17,222 bases of DNA from VGXO01 sp964614695 (GTDB taxonomy: Bacteria; Planctomycetota; Phycisphaerae; Phycisphaerales; SM1A02): assembly GCA_964614695.1 (NCBI GenBank), contig CAZTMB010000059.1:1-17222 (forward strand). The letters run 5' to 3'. The stretch's first letter is position 1, and every line of letters starts with the position of its first letter. The notes below the pieces were generated by a model, which had not been told where the DNA came from, ran no database searches, and worked only from the letters and a program-made list of their open reading frames with translations. Made by a program: the position numbers and the translations under genes. Of the stretch, positions 1-5,949 are shown piece by piece.

Positions 1-1413
1 CAGTACGGCGGCGGCGGCGAATCAGGCTCGAGCGGCGAGAGCGGACCGCGCTTCTCCTGCGAGGGCGATCTCAATCGCGACTTCACCGTCGATGAAGCGG
101 ACCTCGTGCTGCTCGCGGCGGCGCTGGGCGAATCCGGCGAAGGGCTCGCGGCGGACCTCGATCGCAACGGCCTCGTCGACGAGACGGACCTCGCGATGCT
201 CGAGGCGCTCTTCGGCGCGTGCCCCGAGAAGCGCATCGTCGCCTACTTCGCCGAGTGGGGCATCTACGGAAGGCAGTACTTCCCCGCGTCGATGCCGCTC
301 CACAAGGTCACGCACATCAACTACGCGTTCGCGAACATCGGTGCCGACGGGCGCATCGCGCTCGGCGACTCCTACGCGGCGATCGACAAGGCCTATCCCG
401 GCGACAACTGGGAGCAGCCCGTCCGCGGCAACTACAACCAGTTCAACAACGTCCTCAAGGCGCAGTTCCCGCATCTCAAGACGCTCATCTCGGTCGGCGG
501 CTGGACCTGGAGCGCCCGATTCAGCGACGTCGCGCTCACCGCGCAGAGCCGATCGGTCTTCGCCGAGAGCTGCGTCGACTTCATCCGGCAGTACGGCTTC
601 GACGGCGTCGACCTCGACTGGGAGTATCCGGTCTCGGGCGGCCTTGCGAGCAACGTCTACCGCCCGCAGGACGGCACGAACTACACGCTGCTCGTCGCGG
701 AGATCCGGGCGCAGCTCGATGCCGCGGGCGCCGAGGACGGCACGCACTACCTGCTGACGATCGCCTCGGCGGCGGGCTTCGACAAGATCGAGAACTTCGA
801 CCTCGCGGGCATGCATCCCCATCTCGACTTCATCAACGTGATGAGCTACGACTTCTTCGGAGCGTGGGATCTCTCGAGCACCGGGCATCAGGCGGGCCTC
901 CGTTCGAGTCCCGGCATGACCGCGGTGAATCCCGAGCTGCGGGCGAAGTACAACCTCGAGAGCGCGATCGAGCAGCATCTCGCCGCGGGCGTGCCCGCCT
1001 CGAAGATCGTGCCCGGCGTCGCCTTCTACGGCCGCAGCTGGGGCGGCGTGCCCGCGACGAACGACGGACTCTTCCAGCCCGCGACGAGCGTGCCGCCGGG
1101 GCAGTGGGACGATTGGTCGAGCGGCGCGACGGGCGTCTACGACTGGACGAACCTCGAGGACAAGATCGCCTCGGGCTCGTACACCCGGCACTGGGATTCC
1201 CAGGCGAAGGCGCCGTGGCTCTACGGCAGCGCGTTCAACGGTCACTTCATCAGCTACGACGATCCGGCGAGCGTGATGCTCAAGGGCTCGTTCGTGAGGG
1301 AGCGCGGCCTCGGCGGGCTCATGTTCTGGGAGGCCTCGGGCGATCGTCGCGAGACGCTCTTCGACGCGGTCGTCGAATCGCTCGACGGCGTGCCCGGCGG
1401 AACCGCGCCATGA
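1..1413 (+). CDS. GH18 family chitinase with N-terminal dockerin-like repeats (5' truncated by window edge)
   Basis: Secreted-type glycoside hydrolase family 18 enzyme, expected to cut beta-1,4 bonds in chitin or chito-oligosaccharides by substrate-assisted catalysis. The frame is open from base 1, so start and signal peptide lie outside; 470 residues are visible. Visible residues 23-34 and 52-63 are two Ca2+-loop-like segments (DLNRDFTVDEAD, DLDRNGLVDETD) resembling dockerin type I/EF-hand repeats. The catalytic domain runs from about residue 75 (KRIVAYFAEWG) to the end. It has SVGGW near 165, the GH18 signature DGVDLDWE at 201-208 with the proton donor Glu208 (bases 622-624), MSYDFFG at 281-287 and a late MFWEASGD at 441-448, so the fold looks complete. 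The order is unusual: repeats before, not after, the enzyme. Family call is very sure; exact substrate is inferred. Confidence 0.95.
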   Translation, partial: QYGGGGESGSSGESGPRFSCEGDLNRDFTVDEADLVLLAAALGESGEGLAADLDRNGLVDETDLAMLEALFGACPEKRIVAYFAEWGIYGRQYFPASMPLHKVTHINYAFANIGADGRIALGDSYAAIDKAYPGDNWEQPVRGNYNQFNNVLKAQFPHLKTLISVGGWTWSARFSDVALTAQSRSVFAESCVDFIRQYGFDGVDLDWEYPVSGGLASNVYRPQDGTNYTLLVAEIRAQLDAAGAEDGTHYLLTIASAAGFDKIENFDLAGMHPHLDFINVMSYDFFGAWDLSSTGHQAGLRSSPGMTAVNPELRAKYNLESAIEQHLAAGVPASKIVPGVAFYGRSWGGVPATNDGLFQPATSVPPGQWDDWSSGATGVYDWTNLEDKIASGSYTRHWDSQAKAPWLYGSAFNGHFISYDDPASVMLKGSFVRERGLGGLMFWEASGDRRETLFDAVVESLDGVPGGTAP

Positions 1414-1481
1414 ACTGAACCGGTTCTCACCCCCCCCGTGGGCGCTGCGGACCCGTCCTCAACCGCGCGCCCACACACGAC

Positions 1482-1524
1482 CCGAGGCGGACGCAGGGTG
1501 GCGTCCGCCTCGGTTGTGTTGTTG
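1482..1524 (+). terminator. Intrinsic terminator downstream of the chitinase
   Basis: A perfect 13-bp inverted repeat: 1482-1494 (CCGAGGCGGACGC) pairs with 1501-1513 across a 6-base loop. The right arm is followed by a T-rich stretch (TTGTGTTGTT), and partly complementary A/C-rich bases precede the left arm. It lies 68 bases after the chitinase stop codon, before the next same-strand operon, which would insulate the toxin-antitoxin pair from read-through. Confidence 0.8.
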
Positions 1525-1676
1525 AGGTGTGGGGCCGGCGGTCCGGATGGCGGCGATCGTTCGGAGATTCCGCCGCTGGACAAGACTCGCGGTCGGGTGG
1601 CCGTAGCGTGCCCGGTGTCGTCATCCGGATCGGCGGCCGAACGCGGTTCGCCGACCGAGAACCGACGGCGTCGGCG

Positions 1677-1696
1677 TCTCGATCGGTCGATCGAGA
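1677..1696. promoter_or_regulatory. Candidate operator: 8-bp perfect inverted repeat upstream of the toxin-antitoxin promoter
   Basis: Arms 1677-1684 (TCTCGATC) and 1689-1696 (GATCGAGA) are perfect reverse complements with a 4-base spacer. A second, 8-base palindrome CGATATCG sits at 1722-1729 inside the proposed promoter spacer. XRE-type antitoxins of this class usually repress their own operon by binding such palindromes; assignment to this antitoxin is inferred from position only. Confidence 0.45.
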
Positions 1697-1716
1697 GCGG
1701 GATGGCGTCATCGCGC

Positions 1717-1744
1717 TTGATCGATATCGCTTTGAAAGAATACT
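1717..1744 (+). promoter_or_regulatory. Candidate promoter of the toxin-antitoxin operon
   Basis: TTGATC at 1717-1722 (first four bases match the -35 consensus) and AATACT at 1739-1744 (four of six matches to -10), 16 bases apart. The predicted start site falls at about 1750-1752, practically on the toxin ATG, so the transcript may be leaderless. A weak purine run (GAAAG, 1734-1738) is the only alternative ribosome site. Confidence 0.45.
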
Positions 1745-1749
1745 GTCCG

Positions 1750-2112
1750 ATGTGGGACGTCGAGTTCACCGAGGAGTTCGGGACGTGGTGGGAGTCGCTG
1801 GACGAGGCGACGCAGGAAGCCGTGGCGCACGACGTCGAGGTGCTCGGTCAGATCGGGCCTGGGCTTGGGCGCCCGATCGTGGGAACGCTCTCGGGATCGC
1901 GCTTCCCGAACATGAAGGAACTGCGGACGCGCAGTGCCCGGCAGGCGATTCGCATCGCCTTCGCCTTCGACCCGCGGCGACGAGCGATCCTGCTGATCGG
2001 CGGCGACAAGTCCGGAGATCGCAGGTTCTACGAGCGGATCGTGCCGCTTGCCGATCGGCTGTGTCAGGAGCATCTCGACGAGCTCGCCCGAGAGGATGAC
2101 ACGCATGGCTAG
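1750..2112 (+). CDS. Type II toxin, HigB / phage Gp49-like (RelE/ParE superfamily)
   Basis: 120-residue protein typical in size for the Gp49-like (formerly DUF891) branch of RelE/ParE toxins, which commonly act as ribosome-dependent mRNA interferases. The start at 1750 gives MWDVEFTEEFGTWWESL, the usual N-terminus of this family; an earlier ATG at 1702 would add 16 unrelated residues. Family hallmarks seen: RFPNMKELR (51-59), then RIAFAFDPRRRAILLIGGDK (68-87) and RFYER (92-96), the segment that forms the central sheet and carries the basic residues. The stop codon overlaps the start of the antitoxin gene by 8 bases, toxin first, as in higBA-type loci. Target and activity are inferred from the family. 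Confidence 0.9.
   Translation: MWDVEFTEEFGTWWESLDEATQEAVAHDVEVLGQIGPGLGRPIVGTLSGSRFPNMKELRTRSARQAIRIAFAFDPRRRAILLIGGDKSGDRRFYERIVPLADRLCQEHLDELAREDDTHG
2091..2096 (+). promoter_or_regulatory. Ribosome binding site of the antitoxin
   Basis: AGAGGA inside the toxin coding region, 8 bases before ATG 2105. It supports the short antitoxin start at 2105 over the in-frame codon at 2048 and would give the antitoxin its own strong initiation. Confidence 0.65.
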
Positions 2113-2437
2113 GACACCACGCCGGAAGTGGAGCACGCTGAAGGCCGGAATGAGCCCCGAGGCGAAGGCACGGGTGGATGCGCGCGTCCGCAAGACGCTT
2201 GCCTCGATGCCGCTTGCCGAGATCCGCAAGGCGATCGGGCTGACGCAGGTCGAGTTGGCGGAGTCGCTCGAACTTGGGCAGGGGAGCGTCTCGAAGATCG
2301 AGCATCAGGCGGACATGTACATCAGCACGCTTCGCCGCTACGTGCACGCCCTTGGCGGAGAGCTGCATCTCACCGCCGAGTTTCCCGACGGTCGACGCAT
2401 GGAGATCGAGGGGATTTCGGGGCTGGCGGCGGGCTGA
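2105..2437 (+). CDS. XRE-family antitoxin (HigA-like)
   Basis: 110-residue DNA-binding antitoxin paired with the toxin immediately upstream; it should neutralise the toxin by binding and repress the operon. Residues about 37-80 form a Cro/C1-type helix-turn-helix: LAEIRKAIGLTQVELAESL followed by the recognition-helix region QGSVSKIEHQ and the XRE-typical RRYVHALGGELHLTAEFPDG (78-96). The basic N-terminus (about 1-36) precedes the helix-turn-helix. ATG 2105 overlaps the toxin stop by 8 bases (ATGGCTAG), which favours translational coupling, and has a good Shine-Dalgarno sequence. Family and pairing are very sure; autoregulation is inferred. Confidence 0.92.
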   Translation: MARTPRRKWSTLKAGMSPEAKARVDARVRKTLASMPLAEIRKAIGLTQVELAESLELGQGSVSKIEHQADMYISTLRRYVHALGGELHLTAEFPDGRRMEIEGISGLAAG

Positions 2438-2492
2438 GAACGCTGAGCTCGATCGCCGGAAGCGGTAGGCGCGGTCCGCGCAGAGTCCGCCA

Positions 2493-2557
2493 CTCCACCG
2501 TGAGCGAAGCGAAGCGGGGGAGTCGAGGTTCGAGCGGAAGCGAGAACCTCGGTGGGG
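2493..2557. repeat. Nested inverted repeat (left group)
   Basis: Inner arms 2524-2531 (CGAGGTTC) and 2544-2551 (GAACCTCG) are perfect with a 12-base loop. Outer arms 2493-2500 (CTCCACCG) and 2550-2557 (CGGTGGGG) pair with one G-T, sharing two bases with the inner stem. Between them lies a GCGAAGC-rich, purine-biased stretch. The layout resembles intergenic palindromic repeat units; this cannot be confirmed from a single copy. Confidence 0.5.
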
Positions 2558-2672
2558 GAGCTCGAGACCAAGGGGCCCGTCGTGAGTCGGCCGCTCCAGT
2601 TGAGAGAGCCTTCCGAGGTCCGGGGGCTCTGTCATCAGGTCTTGGCGCGTCGCGACGTTTCAGTTGGTTTCA

Positions 2673-2801
2673 GGCACCCCCACCCGGATCGCGAACAAGT
2701 TCGCGATCCGACCTCCCCCGCGGTCGCTGCGCGACTGCGGGGGAGGGATTTCCCTCGCGAGAGCGACGCTCTCCGTATTCGAACGCGGCGCTACGGGTGC
2801 C
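2673..2801. repeat. Cluster of consecutive hairpins / cruciform-prone element (right group)
   Basis: Successive near-perfect palindromes almost without spacing: 2685-2696/2699-2710 (12 bp, loop AA); 2712-2727/2731-2746 (16 bp including one G-T, 3-base loop); 2743-2748/2751-2756 (6 bp, loop TT); 2759-2765/2767-2773 (7 bp, single-base loop). The set is enclosed by GGCACCC (2673-2679) and GGGTGCC (2795-2801). Nearly every base from 2685 to 2773 can pair. Confidence 0.75.
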
Positions 2802-2807
2802 GTCCTT

Positions 2808-2824
2808 GGTCGAGGTTCGCGACC
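2808..2824 (-). terminator. Short hairpin next to the lipoprotein stop codon
   Basis: GGTCG (2808-2812) pairs with CGACC (2820-2824) around a 7-base loop, one base beyond the lipoprotein stop (2826-2828). There is no T-run; termination more likely relies on the whole hairpin series down to 2673. Low confidence as a stand-alone terminator. Confidence 0.35.
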
Positions 2825-2825
2825 C

Positions 2826-4142
2826 CTACTTCGCCTTCGTCAGGTGGTGCACCGCGTAGCGGGAGACGCCGGCGAAGACGATCAGCAGCGCTCCAAGGCC
2901 GGCCGCCTTCAGCAGCGAGTCGTCGATGATCGACTTCGCGCCCTCGAGGGTCTCGATCTCCTCGGTGAGCGACGCGACGCTCGTGCCGAGACCTTCGATC
3001 TTGGCGTCGAGCAGGGCGAGCTTCGCGTCGAGCCGCTCTCCGGCCTGGGCGAGTGTGGCGAGTCCGGAGATGTTCCCCTCGAGCGACGAGTTCATCGTGC
3101 CGAGTGCGGCTTCGAGCGAGGCGATCCGGTTCGGAAGCGCGGCCAGCGCGGCGCTTGTCCCGGCGAGCCCCTGCGCCATCGTCGTGAGCGAGCCCCCGAG
3201 ATCCGACATCCTTCCGTCGAGCGCGCCGATCTGGCCTTGAAGGCCTTGGATCGTCGCCGCTCCCCTCTCGACCGTGCTGCCGAGGTTGTCCATCGACTCG
3301 TCGAGACGCGCGACGTTCTCGTGGACGAGCTTGAGCCGCTCCGCGATGCTCGCCGCAAGTTCCTTCATCGCGGCGAATCCGTCGCTCGAGAGGATCTCCA
3401 TCAGGAACGCCGACGCCCGCCAACTGAGGGTCTCGGGCATGCGGCTCATGAGCCAGATCGCGCGGTCGCCGAGCAGGCGGACCTGTTCGAGCTGCTGGGC
3501 GGCCTCGGTGACGGGGCTGAAGAGGCTCGGTGCCACCTGATCGGTGCGTTCCTCGAACTCCGCGATCTGTCGCGTGAGATCCTCCAGCCGCACCGAGCCG
3601 ATCATCATGCGCCCCGGATACCGCTGCTTGAACTCGTCGATCCGGCGATCGAGGTCGCCGATCTGCTCGCGGGTCATCCACTGGGAGGCCAGCGTCTCGA
3701 TGCGACGCTGCACCAGGCCGTAGGTCGCGTCGCAGTCCTCGTCGAAGAGATCCGGGTGCGTCAAGATGCGGTTCTCGCAGCCCCACAGGCCGAGCTTCGC
3801 GAAGATGTACATGTTGACGAGCCCGTTCGCCGGATCCGGCGAGAGGGCGATCGCCCGGAAGTTGGCGACAGCGTTGTTGCGGATCGTCTCGGCGGTGTAC
3901 GAGATCAGGTCCGACGCGCCGTCGATGCGAAGCTGCGCCACGCGGTCGGTGAAGGCGGACGAGGCGATGTCGGCGATCACGAGCAGCTGCGCGGAAAGCT
4001 CGACCGCGTCGCGGAACTCCGCCTGATCCCCTGGGTCCACCGGCGGCGGGCTCATGCAGCCCGAGGCGAGGATGGCGCCGCCGGCAACCGTGGCGAGCAG
4101 GCGGCGGACGATGCGATCACGGAACCCAGCAGAGCGCGGCAT
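2826..4142 (-). CDS. Predicted lipoprotein with long coiled coil and C-terminal membrane helix (unknown function)
   Basis: 438-residue protein that I do not recognise as a named family. The N-terminus is basic (two Arg pairs region 8-14), then a hydrophobic core and a lipobox-like LASGC ending at Cys29, so lipid modification at Cys29 is likely. Residues 30-260 are mixed helical with Cys121 and Cys137 as a possible disulfide pair. About 265-402 show heptad-like Leu/Ile/Ala spacing (for example SLTEEIETLEG), a long coiled coil. Residues about 410-427 (LLKAAGLGALLIVFAGVS) form one membrane helix followed by a short basic tail (HHLTKAK). It could therefore be anchored at both ends. It follows the M14 peptidase gene by 58 bases on the same strand, but has its own promoter-like hexamer. 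Function unknown. Confidence 0.85.
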   Translation of the reverse strand: MPRSAGFRDRIVRRLLATVAGGAILASGCMSPPPVDPGDQAEFRDAVELSAQLLVIADIASSAFTDRVAQLRIDGASDLISYTAETIRNNAVANFRAIALSPDPANGLVNMYIFAKLGLWGCENRILTHPDLFDEDCDATYGLVQRRIETLASQWMTREQIGDLDRRIDEFKQRYPGRMMIGSVRLEDLTRQIAEFEERTDQVAPSLFSPVTEAAQQLEQVRLLGDRAIWLMSRMPETLSWRASAFLMEILSSDGFAAMKELAASIAERLKLVHENVARLDESMDNLGSTVERGAATIQGLQGQIGALDGRMSDLGGSLTTMAQGLAGTSAALAALPNRIASLEAALGTMNSSLEGNISGLATLAQAGERLDAKLALLDAKIEGLGTSVASLTEEIETLEGAKSIIDDSLLKAAGLGALLIVFAGVSRYAVHHLTKAK

Positions 4143-4148
4143 CGCGGC

Positions 4149-4154
4149 AAGGTA
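4149..4154 (-). promoter_or_regulatory. TACCTT -10-like hexamer 6 bases before the lipoprotein start (leaderless candidate)
   Basis: On the minus strand TACCTT is followed by GCCGCG and then ATG (4142). There is no Shine-Dalgarno sequence. The arrangement matches those before 7880c, 12062 and 14505, and suggests transcription starting at or next to the ATG. No convincing -35 element is seen. Confidence 0.45.
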
Positions 4155-4200
4155 CTTCAGACCCGCAGCGCGTGGGTCGCGAAGGCGTTCCGGCGGCGCG

Positions 4201-5949
4201 TCACTTCGTGCCTGCGAGGCTCACCGAGCCCTCGAGATCCTTCGCCTTCTCTGCCTGGTACGCGACCGTCGCGGTCGCGCCTTCGGACGCCTTCACGATG
4301 AATCGGAACCATCGCGTCCCGTGTCCGGGAATGCCGCTCTCGACGAGCAGCGTCTCAGGTTGGTTCGCCACCGGATCGAAGGTGGTCGAGAGGCCGCTGC
4401 GCATCGGGCCGGCGGCGACCACCTCGACGCCCGAGACGCTCAGCCGGTCGGGAACGCCGATCGACTTGTCCGCGGCGCGGGCGGTGCGGCTCGGGATGAG
4501 CCGATCGTTGCCGACCGCGACATCGATCTGCCAGAGATCGCCGCCGAGCGGCGTCGCCTCGATCTTCTCGAAGCGAAGCAGCGGCATCTCGCCGGCGTGG
4601 AAGGCGGTGAACGCGAAGTTGCGGTGGCACTCCTCCTCGAGCATGAACGGTGGCGGGATGCGGCTCGAGAACTTCGTGCCGCCGCCGACGAGCACGGTCC
4701 CGTACTCGGGGTGCTCGACCTCCTGCCAGTCGCTCCAGGTCTGACCGAAGAGGACGCGGTCCTGCCAGCGCTGCCGCGCGTCGGCGTCGGGATCCTGTCC
4801 GTTCTGCAGGATCCGCTTGTCCGTCCACAGCTCGTTCGTGAAGGAGACGATGCCAAGGCCCTCCGCGATCCAGTTCACGAAGCCGCCGTGCACCGTGTAG
4901 AGGTCCGAGTGGATGATCATCGGACGGTAGAAGGGCAGCATCTCGGCGCCGGCCCTCGCGATGGCGTCGTAGACCGCGACGTCCTGCCGCGGATAGTCGC
5001 TCTCGCGCCACGAAGCTCCGGGGCCGCGAAGGATCATTCCGCCGGTGTTGTGGTACGCCTGCCCGGCGGCGATGTTGGGCTTCGAGAGGATGAACTCCGC
5101 GACCGCGCGGGTCTCGGGCCAGCAGAGCGGGAACGGACCCGCGCCTCGCTGCACGTGATCGGGATGCCAGCCGCTCGGCCAGTTGCGGTTCATGTCGTAG
5201 CCGCCCTTGCCGTCCTCGTTGATGCGTCCGTCGCCGTCGTTGTCGATCCCTTCCTGTCCGGCCATCGACCAGTCGCCGTACTCGCGGGTGCCGTCGGCCT
5301 TGGGCTCGGTCGGCACCCGCTCGAAGCGACGCGGATCGCGCGGGTCGCGGCGATGCGTGCCGAAGGGATCCTTCCGCCACATCATCTCGATGTACCCGTC
5401 GCCGTCGAGATCGTCCGGCCCGTCCTCGTCGAAGAGCCCGTCGCCGTCGTCGTCGATCGGCGCGACGCCGGTGCGGCTCGAGCTCGACGTGTGCGGCTCC
5501 TCGAACCACGAGACGCGGCCGTCGGGATTCACGAGCGGCACGAAGTACCACGCGGTGCGATCGACGAGCTCTCGGATCGCCGGCACCTCGTCGTAGGCCT
5601 CGAGCAGGTACCAGATCGAGTAGAGCACCGTCTCGGTCGCCTGGATCTCGTTCGCATGGATCGATGCGTCGATGTAGATCGCGGGCTTCTCGGTGTCGGT
5701 GCCGGTCTCGGGGTTGTTGATCGTGAAGACCCAGATCGGCCGGCCCTCGACGCTCGTGCCGATCGTCTCGACGCTCGCGAGATCCGGATGCGCCTTCGCG
5801 AGCCGCTCCAGGATCGCGCCGATCTCCTCGGTCGGGTAGTAGCGGTTCCACGCGAGGTCGACCTTGGCGTCGATCTGCTGCTGCGCGAACGAGGGCGACA
5901 AGCAGGCCAGCGTCGCCGCCGCGGCCAGAGAGAGGCTTCGCAGGTTCAT
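4201..5949 (-). CDS. Secreted M14 family zinc carboxypeptidase, complete active site
   Basis: 582 residues. Signal peptide at 1-22 with a cleavage site SFA|QQ. The M14 domain follows: zinc ligands His98 and Glu101 in the motif IHANE, substrate-binding NPDGR at 141-145, NRN at 254-256, third zinc ligand His300 in AYHNTGG, and the catalytic Glu373 in SFTNELW. Between ligands two and three are D-rich loops (DDDGDGLFDEDG at about 167-178, DLDGDG at 180-185, DNDGDGRINEDG at 236-247) that look like Ca2+-binding loops. The rest (about 430-582) is a beta-rich C-terminal part. It should remove C-terminal residues from peptides outside the cytoplasm. The start ATG overlaps the stop of the upstream paralogue (ATGA), and a Shine-Dalgarno AAGGAG lies 8 bases before. 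Substrate preference is unknown. Confidence 0.93.
   Translation of the reverse strand: MNLRSLSLAAAATLACLSPSFAQQQIDAKVDLAWNRYYPTEEIGAILERLAKAHPDLASVETIGTSVEGRPIWVFTINNPETGTDTEKPAIYIDASIHANEIQATETVLYSIWYLLEAYDEVPAIRELVDRTAWYFVPLVNPDGRVSWFEEPHTSSSSRTGVAPIDDDGDGLFDEDGPDDLDGDGYIEMMWRKDPFGTHRRDPRDPRRFERVPTEPKADGTREYGDWSMAGQEGIDNDGDGRINEDGKGGYDMNRNWPSGWHPDHVQRGAGPFPLCWPETRAVAEFILSKPNIAAGQAYHNTGGMILRGPGASWRESDYPRQDVAVYDAIARAGAEMLPFYRPMIIHSDLYTVHGGFVNWIAEGLGIVSFTNELWTDKRILQNGQDPDADARQRWQDRVLFGQTWSDWQEVEHPEYGTVLVGGGTKFSSRIPPPFMLEEECHRNFAFTAFHAGEMPLLRFEKIEATPLGGDLWQIDVAVGNDRLIPSRTARAADKSIGVPDRLSVSGVEVVAAGPMRSGLSTTFDPVANQPETLLVESGIPGHGTRWFRFIVKASEGATATVAYQAEKAKDLEGSVSLAGTK

Larger units (their letters stand above)
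1414..1749. other. Intergenic stretch between chitinase and toxin-antitoxin pair
   Basis: 336 bases without a credible gene. It holds the chitinase terminator hairpin near its left end and, at its right end, the palindromes and promoter assigned to the toxin-antitoxin operon. The reading frame of the toxin stays open upstream as far as 1438, but that extension is compositionally poor (Arg/Ser-rich, no family match) and is not called as coding. Confidence 0.7.
2438..2825. other. Non-coding, palindrome-rich intergenic region
   Basis: 388 bases between the antitoxin stop and the convergent lipoprotein stop. No reading frame here has recognisable protein character. It is dense in inverted repeats: a left group at about 2493-2560 and a right group at 2673-2824, listed separately. 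An 11-base direct repeat GTCGAGGTTCG occurs at 2522-2532 and 2809-2819, linking the two groups. It may be an interspersed repeat of the genome, a bidirectional terminator zone, or both. Confidence 0.7.

Noticed and set aside
22..1245. 407-residue minus-strand open frame
   Set aside because: Antisense shadow of the chitinase, whose catalytic motif is unmistakable on the plus strand.
1438..1749. N-terminal extension of the toxin frame up to 1438 (or ATG 1702)
   Set aside because: The extension overlaps the terminator hairpin, operator and promoter, and family members start at the MWDVEF-like sequence.
2438..2825. CRISPR array or insertion sequence in the palindrome-rich gap
   Set aside because: There is no regular repeat-spacer pattern, no transposase frame and no target-site duplication that I can see.
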